From: Porphyromonadaceae bacterium
GTDB lineage: Bacteria; Bacteroidota; Bacteroidia; Bacteroidales; Dysgonomonadaceae
Assembly: GCA_022840285.1 (NCBI GenBank)
Contig: JALHIE010000004.1
Coordinates: forward strand, 1-62,713
Length of the DNA stretch: 62,713 nucleotides
Direction of reading: 5' to 3'
Of this stretch, positions 1 through 8,564 are shown piece after piece. Below the pieces are notes generated by a model that had not been told where the DNA came from, did not search any database, and saw nothing but the letters and a program-made list of their open reading frames with translations. The position numbers were made by a program, and so were the translations under genes. Position 1 is the first letter of the stretch. Every line of letters starts with the position of its first letter.

Positions 1-134
1 TGTAAAATATAAAATGTTATAGTACAGAGATATAGATAATAATGCATTTCCCTTCTATTTCTTTGTCAATGGTTTGAGGGAAGTGCGAAACATGAGTCAC
101 TTATATAGATTTGTGCGAACAGATACAGCAAATT

Positions 135-245
135 ATGGATGTAAAGGAACGCACGGCGAAAAGCTATATCCGTTTTATGCGGGAGAAGGAAATTATCATC
201 AAAGATCCTTCAAATCAGAGTTATTTTATCAAAGGTCATTTTTAA
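135..245 (+). CDS. C-terminal part of a small conserved element protein (possibly truncated)
   Basis: A short reading frame encodes 36 residues from an ATG at 135; a TTG at 111 would add eight. The frame is closed upstream by a TGA at 93. The product is basic and looks like the tail of the small DNA-binding proteins that precede the helix-turn-helix protein in similar elements; this is from memory of the family, not a search. It ends 12 nt before the next gene in the same direction, which suggests co-transcription. The missing N-terminal part may lie in another frame upstream, so a frameshifted remnant is possible. Function is not known. Confidence 0.3.
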   Translation: MDVKERTAKSYIRFMREKEIIIKDPSNQSYFIKGHF

Positions 246-257
246 TCGGTTATTGTC

Positions 258-536
258 ATGAATATAGATAGAGAAACATTCATCGCCTGGATGGAACGTA
301 TAATGGACAGGTTCGAAATGGCGGATAAGAAAATCGAACGATTGACAACCCAACGTAATTGCTTGGATGGTGAACAACTTTTAGATAATCAGGATTTGAT
401 GTTTCTCTTGAAAGTCAGCCTTCGCACACTTCAACGCTATCGAGCAAAGGGTATTCTACCTTACATCAAATTAGATGATGGAAGATGTTACTATAAGGCT
501 TCGGATGTGCACAAACTGATTAGGGAACGATTTTAA
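258..536 (+). CDS. Helix-turn-helix (MerR/excisionase-like) DNA-binding protein
   Basis: This 92-residue protein has a charged N-terminal helix (about residues 1-40) followed by a MerR/excisionase-type helix-turn-helix: LDNQDLMFLLKVSLRTLQRY, then a basic wing and a SDVHKLI helix. Such proteins are abundant in Bacteroidales ICEs; in CTnDOT the small Xis2c/Xis2d proteins sit near the exc (topoisomerase) gene and assist excision and tra control. Here it also lies near topB, so a role in excision or control of transfer is plausible but inferred. Its last 17 nt overlap the end of the converging DUF4209 gene. Confidence 0.75.
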   Translation: MNIDRETFIAWMERIMDRFEMADKKIERLTTQRNCLDGEQLLDNQDLMFLLKVSLRTLQRYRAKGILPYIKLDDGRCYYKASDVHKLIRERF

Positions 537-2160
537 TTATACTCTTTCCTTCAAAATACAGTTTTAAGCATATCCACCACAAATAGATTCCATATTTCTC
601 AATTTCAAAATGAGTTAGAAGTCCATGAGACAAATTATTCCTGAAATTGACATCTATCCCATTTTGTAGAAAGGATTCTATTTCATATAGTATTTCTTCG
701 TCAATCACGCCTTGAAGCATCGGGAAAATTACACCTAAAGAAGGAGCCTCTTGACGTTTTTTCTCTAAAGTAGTTATGTTTCCCTTTGTGATTTCAGCAA
801 TATTATGCAAAGCATGCTCTAAATATGGCATTAGGATATGAGATGCACTTATAAAGTCTTTATTTAAGCCTGCGGCAATTCCTTTAGTCCAAAATATCAA
901 GTTTTCTTCTTCTATATATACTGGTTTTTCCTTTTGCAAATAGAAATAGATAAAATCCTCTTCCGATTTTATATTTGACCATTGATGAAGATTGATATAT
1001 GTCCATATTGCGTACAGCCTTTTTTGTCGAAAATAAATATGAGCTTCTGTTTTTAATGACTTCTCTGACTCTGCTACGCCTACGACATTTCCCTTTTTAT
1101 CTAACTGATTGTGTCCAAACATAGAAGACACAGGGCTTGCCTTTCTCACTGCTGCTTCATAGGAACTGACTCCTTCCGAAGTCATGAAAGGAATTGAAAG
1201 CATCAGGTTAATTGTGTCAATAAAATTACCTATAGTGATTTTTGAAACGGATTTTTCTACACTTTTAATGAAATCATCAGAAAGTTCTATTTGAGTTTTA
1301 ATACCGCAGAGAGAAAGCATATCCATAAAATCAGACTTTTCTTGTAGCAACTTACCTTTTATCCTTTCAAACTCTTCTGGTGCTTGATTTTTAATTTGAA
1401 AAATTTCATTATATGCATTTTGGTAAATATCAACTAAATTCGGATAAAAAGTATTCGGCTCTTTATTATTCACAGTGGCATCTGCTTCATTTTCAAAACA
1501 TAAAGCCATTTCTTTATGAAACATCTGCTTACTTATTACTTTAAGTGAGCATTGGGCTTTTATATACTCTCTTTTTTCGGAATAATTACCGTCAATCAAG
1601 CTGTTTTTTTGACATTCAATATAATTGCATAATTTTTCAAGTTTTTCTACAGGGTATGATTTTTTTATAGAATCAACAACTCTCTGAATCCAAAATGGAT
1701 GACTAAATTTATCGTTAATTGCAGATAAGATATCTTTCAAAAAATCATCAGTATTAAGAATCTTGATATCACGAACTGTAATTGAGCGGATTAAAAATTC
1801 AATCTCACCAAATAACTGATAAGCGACAAGATAATTATTTGATATTATTACTTTTATGAAACGTTTATCTTTCTCAAATCTACAAAGAACATCACTACAG
1901 CGTGATTTCACTTCTGCGTTTTCAGAATTGTTCCATTCGTGAAATAAAACAAGCTTCCGTTCTTCCTCTGTTAGGATTAAATCTTTAATTTGATTTGACT
2001 TGTGGAAATCCGTCAGATTTGTCATGCAAATTTTATGTAATAATTCAACAGCTTGTTTTTTATCCTCAGTCTCAAATCTATTAGGATGAAGAAAGCATAG
2101 CAATTTAGAACCATGCAAGTCTTTCGGAACTATAATTTTGTTTTTTACATCTGTACTCAT
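520..2160 (-). CDS. DUF4209-type protein with C-terminal HEPN-like RxxxxH motif
   Basis: The gene encodes 546 residues, mostly helical, with no membrane segment. The C-terminal part (about residues 390-546) resembles DUF4209, and contains RNNLSH at residues 507-512, matching the RxxxxH signature of HEPN domains, many of which are RNases in toxin or phage-defence systems. The family call is from recognition of the C-terminus only. The gene is AT-rich, stands alone on the minus strand, and lies between the helix-turn-helix gene and topB, so it looks like ICE cargo. A defence or abortive-infection role is inference; no partner gene is adjacent on the same strand. Confidence 0.65.
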   Translation of the reverse strand: MSTDVKNKIIVPKDLHGSKLLCFLHPNRFETEDKKQAVELLHKICMTNLTDFHKSNQIKDLILTEEERKLVLFHEWNNSENAEVKSRCSDVLCRFEKDKRFIKVIISNNYLVAYQLFGEIEFLIRSITVRDIKILNTDDFLKDILSAINDKFSHPFWIQRVVDSIKKSYPVEKLEKLCNYIECQKNSLIDGNYSEKREYIKAQCSLKVISKQMFHKEMALCFENEADATVNNKEPNTFYPNLVDIYQNAYNEIFQIKNQAPEEFERIKGKLLQEKSDFMDMLSLCGIKTQIELSDDFIKSVEKSVSKITIGNFIDTINLMLSIPFMTSEGVSSYEAAVRKASPVSSMFGHNQLDKKGNVVGVAESEKSLKTEAHIYFRQKRLYAIWTYINLHQWSNIKSEEDFIYFYLQKEKPVYIEEENLIFWTKGIAAGLNKDFISASHILMPYLEHALHNIAEITKGNITTLEKKRQEAPSLGVIFPMLQGVIDEEILYEIESFLQNGIDVNFRNNLSHGLLTHFEIEKYGIYLWWICLKLYFEGKSIIKIVP

Positions 2161-2195
2161 TGTCTATTATTCTACATAAATAGCTTTTACGAAAA

Positions 2196-2268
2196 GCACC
2201 CGGCGTCCCCATCGGGTGCTAACCACAAAAATCCTCAATTACGGATAGCATAAAATCTATTCATAATG
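2196..2268 (+). promoter_or_regulatory. Leader element C (hairpin + ACCACAAAAAT + start codon), orphan copy
   Basis: A 7-bp stem (GCACCCG at 2196-2202 with CGGGTGC at 2213-2219) is followed by ACCACAAAAAT at 2222-2232, then CCTCAATTA, a short AT-rich inverted repeat and an ATG at 2266. The same layout precedes traE and traN. Here the ATG opens only 15 codons, closing at 2313 inside the 3' end of the opposing topB, so the leader has no real gene behind it. Confidence 0.5.
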
Positions 2269-2301
2269 GAATTTTCTGTGGTAAAGATACGGAATTTCAG
2301 A

Positions 2302-4383
2302 TTATTTCCTTGATTTCCCTTTCTTTTCAGGGAAAACGAATACAACATTGAACTGGTCGTCAAAAGCCAGTGAAGCATCGAAAGACTTCCTGGCTTTACT
2401 CTTGAAGCCTTTTATTAATCCGGTTTTCTTGGCTGTTACCAGTTCCATAACCTGTTTGTCGGATAGCTGCTTATCGCTTTTATTCCTGAAAACGATTAGC
2501 CCACAATCGGTATTATCACATTTGGCAACTTTCGGATACAGCATAATTTTACCTGTTTCGCATTTCGGACAGATTAAATCCAGCTGCGTTTTTAAGGTGA
2601 GCTGCATTCCTAACAGTTCGCTGGTTATTTGTGAAGCATAAACTTCGGTACTTTTATGGAAAGTATCGGGATTCATTTCCCCGCTTTCTATTTTGGAAAG
2701 GGCATTTTCCCACATCCCTGTCATTTCCACGTCTGCGATTTTCTTGTCCCGGACTATATCGTAAACCGCCAGTCCCTTTTCAGTCGGCACAAGGGCTTTC
2801 TTCTCCCTGACAATATATTGACGAGTAAAGAGAGTTTCGATAATCGCTGCCCGTGTCGCTGGCGTACCGATACCGGAATCCTTCATGCTGGCTTTCAGTT
2901 CGACATCTTCCAGTTCTTTCCCTGCGTTCTCCATAGCCGATAGCAACAAACTTTCCGTATGCAACGGTTTGGGCTTAGTCTGCTTTTCCAGCAACTCAAT
3001 ATCGGAGAGAGCTAAATTATCACCTTCTTTTAATGCTGGCAAAACGGTATTTTTTTCGCCTTCTTCTTGGGTGTTGAAAACAGCCCGCCATCCGGCAGAC
3101 TTTATTACTGTTCCTTTCACTGCAAAAATACTGTCGCCACTGGTGAGAGAAATTGAAGTAACTTCCTTGACACACTTTTGCGAAAAAGCTTCCAGCATCC
3201 TTCCGGCAACCAGTTCGTATATTGCTTGTTCATCCGCCTGTAAACTGCCGGGCTTATTCTCGGTTATAATCAATGCGTGATGGTCTGTAACTTTTTTATC
3301 ATCCACTGTTCGACGGTTCAGATTACTACCTTTCATTGATTTTGCGTAGCCGGCAAACCGGTCGTAAGTATCCAGCAGGGAAATACGTTCCGGTATTTCA
3401 TAGAAAACGTCCTGTGATATATAACGGCTTCCGGTTCGGGGGTATGAAATCAGCTTGCCTTCATACAGTTTTTGTGCAATAGACAGCGTTTTATCTGCGG
3501 AGAAATTAAGTTTTGTATTTGCCTCCTTTTGCAAGGTGGTAAGGTCATACAAAAGCGGTGGTTCCTGGTTCACTTCCTTACATTCCACCGATTCAACCTG
3601 CACCTGACCGCTATGCTTTATCATTTGCAGCTTGCCGATGGCAGGTTGCTGGCTATCGAATTTTTCTTCTGAAAGGGCTGAAAACTTGATGCTGTCTTTC
3701 CCGGTTTGTAATTTCAGTTGCCAATACTTCTGTTGAACGAAGTTCTTGTTCTCAAGATAACGGGAACATATCATCGCCAGCGTGGGTGTCTGTACCCGTC
3801 CCAAAGAATATGTCCCCCTTCCGGCAGCTATACTTAACGCTTGGGAAGCATTAATACCGATAAGCCAATCTGCTTCGCTTCTTGCCTTTGCCGACCGGAA
3901 AAGGTTATCGTACATTGTCCCGTCCTTGAGATTCTGCAATCCTTCCCGGATGGCTTTATCCGTCAGGCTACTTATCCATAAGCGAACGAAAGGTTTCCGG
4001 CAATCAAGATATTGGTAGATATACCTAAATATCAGTTCACCTTCTCTTCCGGCATCAGTCGCAACGATAATCTTATCGCACTGGTCGAATACTTCTTTGA
4101 TAATCTTGAGTTGCTTAACCGTTCCGCTATCTGGCTTATATCCTTTGTCGGTTTTTACCTGACGGGGAATAAGCTGGAACAACTGCGGTAGTATGGGTAA
4201 ATTTTCCCGCTTGAAGTTTTCGATTCCGTAGGTATCAGGCATGGCAAGTCCTACCAAATGACCGAACGCCCAGGTAACGATGTATCCGTTACCTGAAATG
4301 TTCCCGTCATTCTTTTGTGTTGCTCCCAGTACGGTGGCTATATCCCTTGCCACACTGGGCTTTTCTGCTATTACTGCTATCAT
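2302..4383 (-). CDS. topB: DNA topoisomerase III (type IA), ICE-encoded
   Basis: The 693-residue protein is a type IA topoisomerase that cuts one strand through a 5'-phosphotyrosine. The Toprim domain at the N-terminus carries the EKPS motif (residues 8-11) and the acidic triad in ATDAGREGE (about 107-115). The catalytic tyrosine is in SYPRTGSRYIS, near residue 313. A C-terminal region has a zinc-finger-like CPKCETG...CDNTDCG. Length fits TopB. In CTnDOT the homologous gene is exc, needed for excision in vivo but not strictly for its topoisomerase activity; a matching role here is inferred from context. The gene follows the DUF4099/DUF3945 gene by 28 nt and is probably co-transcribed with it. 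Confidence 0.96.
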   Translation of the reverse strand: MIAVIAEKPSVARDIATVLGATQKNDGNISGNGYIVTWAFGHLVGLAMPDTYGIENFKRENLPILPQLFQLIPRQVKTDKGYKPDSGTVKQLKIIKEVFDQCDKIIVATDAGREGELIFRYIYQYLDCRKPFVRLWISSLTDKAIREGLQNLKDGTMYDNLFRSAKARSEADWLIGINASQALSIAAGRGTYSLGRVQTPTLAMICSRYLENKNFVQQKYWQLKLQTGKDSIKFSALSEEKFDSQQPAIGKLQMIKHSGQVQVESVECKEVNQEPPLLYDLTTLQKEANTKLNFSADKTLSIAQKLYEGKLISYPRTGSRYISQDVFYEIPERISLLDTYDRFAGYAKSMKGSNLNRRTVDDKKVTDHHALIITENKPGSLQADEQAIYELVAGRMLEAFSQKCVKEVTSISLTSGDSIFAVKGTVIKSAGWRAVFNTQEEGEKNTVLPALKEGDNLALSDIELLEKQTKPKPLHTESLLLSAMENAGKELEDVELKASMKDSGIGTPATRAAIIETLFTRQYIVREKKALVPTEKGLAVYDIVRDKKIADVEMTGMWENALSKIESGEMNPDTFHKSTEVYASQITSELLGMQLTLKTQLDLICPKCETGKIMLYPKVAKCDNTDCGLIVFRNKSDKQLSDKQVMELVTAKKTGLIKGFKSKARKSFDASLAFDDQFNVVFVFPEKKGKSRK

Positions 4384-4394
4384 TATATAATTGG

Positions 4395-4405
4395 ATTTTT
4401 GTGGT
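4395..4405 (-). promoter_or_regulatory. ACCACAAAAAT leader motif in front of topB
   Basis: On the minus strand the 28-nt gap between the upstream gene and topB contains ACCACAAAAATCC followed by an AT-rich stretch and the topB ATG. The core is identical to that in the leaders at 2222, 17244 and 25049, but no flanking GC-rich hairpins fit in the short gap. Its role, perhaps in translation initiation, is unknown. Confidence 0.4.
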
Positions 4406-4411
4406 TAATAA

Positions 4412-5896
4412 TTATTTCATTTTGCGACCTTGCGACTTTTTAGGCTTGTCGGGTTTTTGTTCTTCTTTCTTCTCTTCCTGCTTTTTCTTCTGTTCCCCGG
4501 TAGGTGTAGCCTGTCCGGGCTTCAAAGGTTCTTTCGTATGCTTGGTCGCTTCGTTCGTTTTGCCTTCGGAATTGACCGCTACCTGTGTTTTATGTTCGTT
4601 GGCAGGGGTTATTTCTTTGGCTTTCTCTTTCGCTTTATCAGGATTGAATTTGTAGAAATCCAGCTTCCCTTTTTCATGGTTTACCTTTACATAGGCATTA
4701 TATTCCTGCCCTTCTTTATCTTTCAGCCCTTTCACATAGATGGTTTTATCCGCCCGCAAATCAGCCTGCTGTTTGTCGGATAATTCCACTCCTGCAAGGG
4801 ATTTGGGAATACGCACCCCTTCGGGCTGGTCGTTTCTTTGCTGTTGTCCCTGCTGCTGGGTTTGCTTTTGCTCTTTTTCGGGAAAGATAAATTCAAGGCT
4901 GCGTTTTTCCGCATTGACCTGAACGAAGGCAGAAAACGGTTTATTCTTGGCGGAAATCATATTTTCAAGGAATACCGCTTTACCTTCCATCAGGGCCGCT
5001 TTTTGTTTCTCATCCAGCTTAACGCCTTTTATTTCATCAGGGAGTTTGAGGGACGAAGCCTTCATGGATACCAGTTCATTGGTCTGTTTGTCGATACTGA
5101 TAAAAGAAGGTACAAGTTCGCCTGTGCGATAGTTCTTTACATCAACAATTCTACCCATATTTCCGGTTTCCCGGAGATTCTTTTTGTCTTCATCGGTAAA
5201 CTGGTGTCCAAAGAACGGACGGTCAAGTTCCGGTTCTTTGCGGATACCATGAATAGCCAATACCACATTCCCTTCACTGTCCGGACGAAACGAAAGACGG
5301 GCATCCGTTTTCATTACCATTGACCCGAAGTTGGCTTCAATCGGAAAGGTAGAAGGCGACTTATATCCTCGCAGCATAGGTTCTAAAGCCTTTGACTTTT
5401 CAAGCTGTTCTTTGGTGATACCCAGATTTTTCAGGTCGTCCCAGTTGATTTTGTTAGGGTCGATGAAATACTTATTCGTATCGGGCTTCTGTTCTTGTAC
5501 TGTGGATTCTTTCGGATTTTCCACTTTCAGGTCTTTAGGCTCGATACGGATTTTATCAAGCATTTCATCCGCAGCAGGTGTCGGATTCTTGATATTCTCC
5601 TGAATGATTTTTACTGTCCGTTCGGTATCTTCGGGTGCTATTTTGAAGAAACTGAAACGGGTCGGGTCTTTTAGCTGGTTGAAAAAGTTCTTCAAAAAAT
5701 TTTCAAGTGCGTTACCCTGCTTATCCACTTTCAGGAAATCGTTGTTATGTTTCTGCTTCGGCGGAACGGTTTGCAGTTCCCCGTTTTCATCAATACCCTT
5801 TACGGCATTAATCGTTTTCTTTTCCTTGTCAAAGACAAGAAGAATGTCCATCATCTGTTCATCAGAGCCGGACTTGTTGTTTGAATTTACATCCAT
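4412..5896 (-). CDS. DUF4099/DUF3945 domain protein of conjugative elements
   Basis: The protein has 494 residues and no signal peptide or membrane segment. An N-terminal domain (about 1-110) is followed by a region starting KINWDDLKNLGITKEQLEK, typical of DUF4099 and DUF3945 proteins found beside topB in Bacteroidales ICEs. Two similar segments (around residues 280-340 and 355-410), each with IPKSLAGVELSDKQ-like or KLPDEIKGVKLDEKQ-like starts, look like a DUF3945 repeat. The C-terminus is a lysine/glutamine-rich low-complexity tail. It lies just upstream of topB in the same direction. The function is unknown; a DNA-processing or transfer-accessory role is inference from constant linkage. Confidence 0.85.
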   Translation of the reverse strand: MDVNSNNKSGSDEQMMDILLVFDKEKKTINAVKGIDENGELQTVPPKQKHNNDFLKVDKQGNALENFLKNFFNQLKDPTRFSFFKIAPEDTERTVKIIQENIKNPTPAADEMLDKIRIEPKDLKVENPKESTVQEQKPDTNKYFIDPNKINWDDLKNLGITKEQLEKSKALEPMLRGYKSPSTFPIEANFGSMVMKTDARLSFRPDSEGNVVLAIHGIRKEPELDRPFFGHQFTDEDKKNLRETGNMGRIVDVKNYRTGELVPSFISIDKQTNELVSMKASSLKLPDEIKGVKLDEKQKAALMEGKAVFLENMISAKNKPFSAFVQVNAEKRSLEFIFPEKEQKQTQQQGQQQRNDQPEGVRIPKSLAGVELSDKQQADLRADKTIYVKGLKDKEGQEYNAYVKVNHEKGKLDFYKFNPDKAKEKAKEITPANEHKTQVAVNSEGKTNEATKHTKEPLKPGQATPTGEQKKKQEEKKEEQKPDKPKKSQGRKMK

Positions 5897-6045
5897 AACT
5901 TTTATTTTAATGGTGAATAAAAAACTTATCGAACTAAAAGTACAGATGAAATAGTTTACATATAGGAACGTGGCGTTAGGTGGCTGTATATGACCTTATT
6001 TGTCTTATTCCCAAACACAAAGACGGTTATATCCTTTGTTTTTGT

Positions 6046-6053
6046 TAAATTTG
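6046..6053 (+). promoter_or_regulatory. Bacteroidetes -7 box for the HEPN/UPF0489 operon
   Basis: TAAATTTG matches the TAnnTTTG -7 consensus and lies 22 nt before the ATG at 6076. No clear -33 TTTG is visible at the usual distance. Confidence 0.45.
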
Positions 6054-6075
6054 CACCATTATTCAAAATGTAATT

Positions 6076-6879
6076 ATGGCAACAAGAAGAAAGTGTTTCA
6101 CGCAGCCAACGTTAGAGGTTATTTCTAAAATATTAGGTGATACAAATGAGGGACTAACGGGTAGTGAAATCCAATACTTATTAATGCAAAGTCAAATAAC
6201 AGATATAGAACCAGCACTAACAAAATGGAGAAGGTTGTATAGTGCATTTGCGAACTATCAGAATACAAATCAATGTTCAAATTCTATTCTGAATTTTATT
6301 GCATTAGCGTTAGCACCAGCGAAGTATGTTGATTGCCCCGAAGTATTTACAGAAAAACGCAATCTGATAAATCAACAATTAAGTTTTATAGGATACCAAT
6401 TTAATGATAATGGTAAGTTTAGTGAAATTACACAAGCAACCACAATTGCCGAAGCCCAAAGAAAGGCTGATGATTTGAAAACGAAGTTGGAACAGAGAAA
6501 AACACATACCGATATTTTCAAATACTGCAAAGCAGAACTATTAGCGAATAATTACTTTCACTCTGTTTTTGAAGCCAACAAAGGACTGTTTCAGAGAATT
6601 AGGGATTTATCCTTGCATAATGACGATGGGAATAGACTAATTGAATATGTTTTCAGTAGTACCCCAATATTGATAATAAATAACTTTCAGTCAAAATCGG
6701 AACAGGACGAACATAAAGGATTCTGTAATATTCTAAAAGGTTTATGTGGTATGTTTCGTAATCCCGAAGCTCACGAACCAAAAATCAGTTGGGAAATAAC
6801 GGAACAAGATGCACTTGAAATATTATCAATGATTTCATATTGTCATAGAAGATTAGACAATGCACAAAAAATAAGATAA
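6076..6879 (+). CDS. TIGR02391 (Hypoth_Ymh) family protein with HEPN-like motif
   Basis: The 267-residue protein resembles the TIGR02391/Hypoth_Ymh family, best seen in the C-terminal half where FRNPEAHEPK holds an RxxxxH motif (R228, H233). Such motifs form the active site of HEPN RNases; TIGR02391 proteins occur in phage, plasmid and defence contexts. The N-terminal half is helical and unassigned. A promoter-like TAAATTTG lies upstream and a UPF0489 gene follows after 3 nt, so the two form an operon. The DNA is AT-rich compared with the transfer genes. Toxin or effector function is inferred from the motif and setting. Confidence 0.72.
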   Translation: MATRRKCFTQPTLEVISKILGDTNEGLTGSEIQYLLMQSQITDIEPALTKWRRLYSAFANYQNTNQCSNSILNFIALALAPAKYVDCPEVFTEKRNLINQQLSFIGYQFNDNGKFSEITQATTIAEAQRKADDLKTKLEQRKTHTDIFKYCKAELLANNYFHSVFEANKGLFQRIRDLSLHNDDGNRLIEYVFSSTPILIINNFQSKSEQDEHKGFCNILKGLCGMFRNPEAHEPKISWEITEQDALEILSMISYCHRRLDNAQKIR

Positions 6880-6882
6880 ATT

Positions 6883-7713
6883 ATGAGTAAATTACATGAA
6901 TTATCGTGGCGTACAAACATCAATACATATACATTTCGTGGTAAACATATAGTTCTTTATGACGACCATCGAACTCTTTTAAACATACTTTTTGAAGCGA
7001 AAAAACTTGGTGAATTTGCAGAAACTCCTAATCTTATTTATTTTGACCTTCACGATGATGCTTGTACTCTTTTGCCTAAAAGCCAGTTATTAGAACGGAT
7101 GGGTGTTAAAGATTTATCGGAAGCAACAAGTAAGCAGTTTTGGTCTTTTGTTGAATTTGATTTAGGAGTATTAGACGACGATTGGCTATTGACCGGAATG
7201 GAATTAGATTTAATTAAAAATGCTATCTTAATCGGACAGGAAGAGAATCATCATATTCAAGATATGAATGGTCGATATAAATCAGAAGATGGAGTAGAAC
7301 ATGAGTTATATAGTATCTCACATCTGCAATATAGTCTTAATAATAGGGGTTGTTTAGGTGATAGCATTATAAAGGAGCCGTATTATCAAAATGTTCGTGA
7401 TATCATGCAATATCATCAAGGTCGGTTTGATGCAGAAGATATTAAGCCCTTTGTTTTAGATTTTGATTTAGATTGCTTCACAACTGAATGTCGAGAAAAA
7501 ATATACGCATGGCCTGAGGATATTTTCAGAAAAGAATATATTGAAAGCCATAATGCGAGATTCTTTATGGAAAACTTATTAGATAGAGCTTCATTTATCA
7601 CAATTTGTAGAGAACCTGACTGTTGCGGTGGCATTGGAGAGGCGAATAAGATACTCAATTATTTAGATAGATATTTTTTTGATGGAGCATTGAGTACAGA
7701 ACCTATATCTTAG
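6883..7713 (+). CDS. UPF0489 family protein (arginase-like fold)
   Basis: The 276-residue protein matches the UPF0489 (C5orf22-like) family, whose fold resembles arginase; some bacterial members are peptide arginases that turn arginine into ornithine in ribosomal peptides. Visible metal-site candidates are FDLHDDA (about residues 54-60), LDFDLDCF (about 191-198) and the downstream CREPDCCGG (about 243-251). These mirror the HD, DxD and E positions of arginases, so a binuclear metal hydrolase is likely. Substrate is unknown. It is translationally coupled to the HEPN-like gene upstream (3 nt gap), and no precursor peptide gene is seen. Its stop overlaps the stop of the converging HNH gene. Confidence 0.72.
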   Translation: MSKLHELSWRTNINTYTFRGKHIVLYDDHRTLLNILFEAKKLGEFAETPNLIYFDLHDDACTLLPKSQLLERMGVKDLSEATSKQFWSFVEFDLGVLDDDWLLTGMELDLIKNAILIGQEENHHIQDMNGRYKSEDGVEHELYSISHLQYSLNNRGCLGDSIIKEPYYQNVRDIMQYHQGRFDAEDIKPFVLDFDLDCFTTECREKIYAWPEDIFRKEYIESHNARFFMENLLDRASFITICREPDCCGGIGEANKILNYLDRYFFDGALSTEPIS

Positions 7714-8564
7714 TCTATTGTAACAAACCGATTCATATATTCAACGCAGTTCGCCAACTCAATTTCTAATACAGATTTCCAATAATTATGACCAAAAGCA
7801 ATTCTATCCCGGTTGCTTTTTTCAATAATTGAATCTTTTATTTCGTCTAAAGGTAATTTGCTGATAAAGGAAATTATTGTGTTTTCTAATGATGTTATTA
7901 CTTCATTAATGTTAGCACTAAATCGTTCAAGCAAATGAAGTTTGTTATAGTGAGTTTCAATAATTTCAAAAATATCATTTGGTATATCACCATTGTTTTG
8001 CAAATAAAACGTTGTTGTTACAACATCCCCAGCAATAGCTAAATTCACGAACAAATATTGTTCAGCAGGTAATGGGTCAAGATACAGATTAAGAAAAACT
8101 CTTTTACCACCTTCAATCCAAACATAATTTTTATATCCATTACAAATAGTACAACTTGGGAAAAGATTTTTGGGATTAACTACAAATTCAGGAAATTCAT
8201 CCTTGGGTAAGTAATGGTCAAAAGAATTTATTTCACTGATAGTACAATTTGGACAAGTATTAATGATTCTATTAGCAGCAGTAGTAGTAATTTTGACCTT
8301 CAAATTCTTAATTACAGAGTTTTTATATGAGTATAGCTTTAACAAATCATTTTTCTCATCATCTGTGTGTCCATAACTATCAATGTTTTCCAAAGTATTT
8401 CGAGCAAAATTGTCATTATATGCAGAGAATTGACCTTCAATAGCATCATCCATATTCTCAATACGTTCTTTATATGATGGGTCTTTCTTCGTAGTGTTTT
8501 TACTTTTGAGAACTTCTTTATGAAATTCAAAAGCATCGTCAGTATAATGTCGCAAATTTCTCAT
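7710..8564 (-). CDS. ptuB: HNH endonuclease, Septu PtuB-like
   Basis: The 284-residue protein has an HNH nuclease core: a CPNC knuckle, SFDHYLPKDEF with the catalytic D-H near residue 116, an asparagine in NPKNLFP, and a second knuckle SCTICNGYK. It follows the ATPase gene with a 4-nt ATGA overlap (8561-8564), so the two are translationally coupled. An AAA ATPase with an HNH protein is the layout of Septu phage-defence systems, PtuA and PtuB, which cleave DNA when activated. No reverse transcriptase is nearby, so it is not the effector of a type I-A retron. Assignment to Septu rests on architecture and order, not a search. Confidence 0.78.
   Translation of the reverse strand: MRNLRHYTDDAFEFHKEVLKSKNTTKKDPSYKERIENMDDAIEGQFSAYNDNFARNTLENIDSYGHTDDEKNDLLKLYSYKNSVIKNLKVKITTTAANRIINTCPNCTISEINSFDHYLPKDEFPEFVVNPKNLFPSCTICNGYKNYVWIEGGKRVFLNLYLDPLPAEQYLFVNLAIAGDVVTTTFYLQNNGDIPNDIFEIIETHYNKLHLLERFSANINEVITSLENTIISFISKLPLDEIKDSIIEKSNRDRIAFGHNYWKSVLEIELANCVEYMNRFVTID

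Noticed and set aside
74..271. 65-codon plus-strand frame at the left edge
   Set aside because: Its composition does not look like protein and it overlaps a more family-like frame at 135-245.
6883..7713. Ribosomal peptide biosynthesis cluster around the UPF0489 gene
   Set aside because: No precursor peptide, leader peptidase, radical SAM maturase or exporter gene lies nearby.
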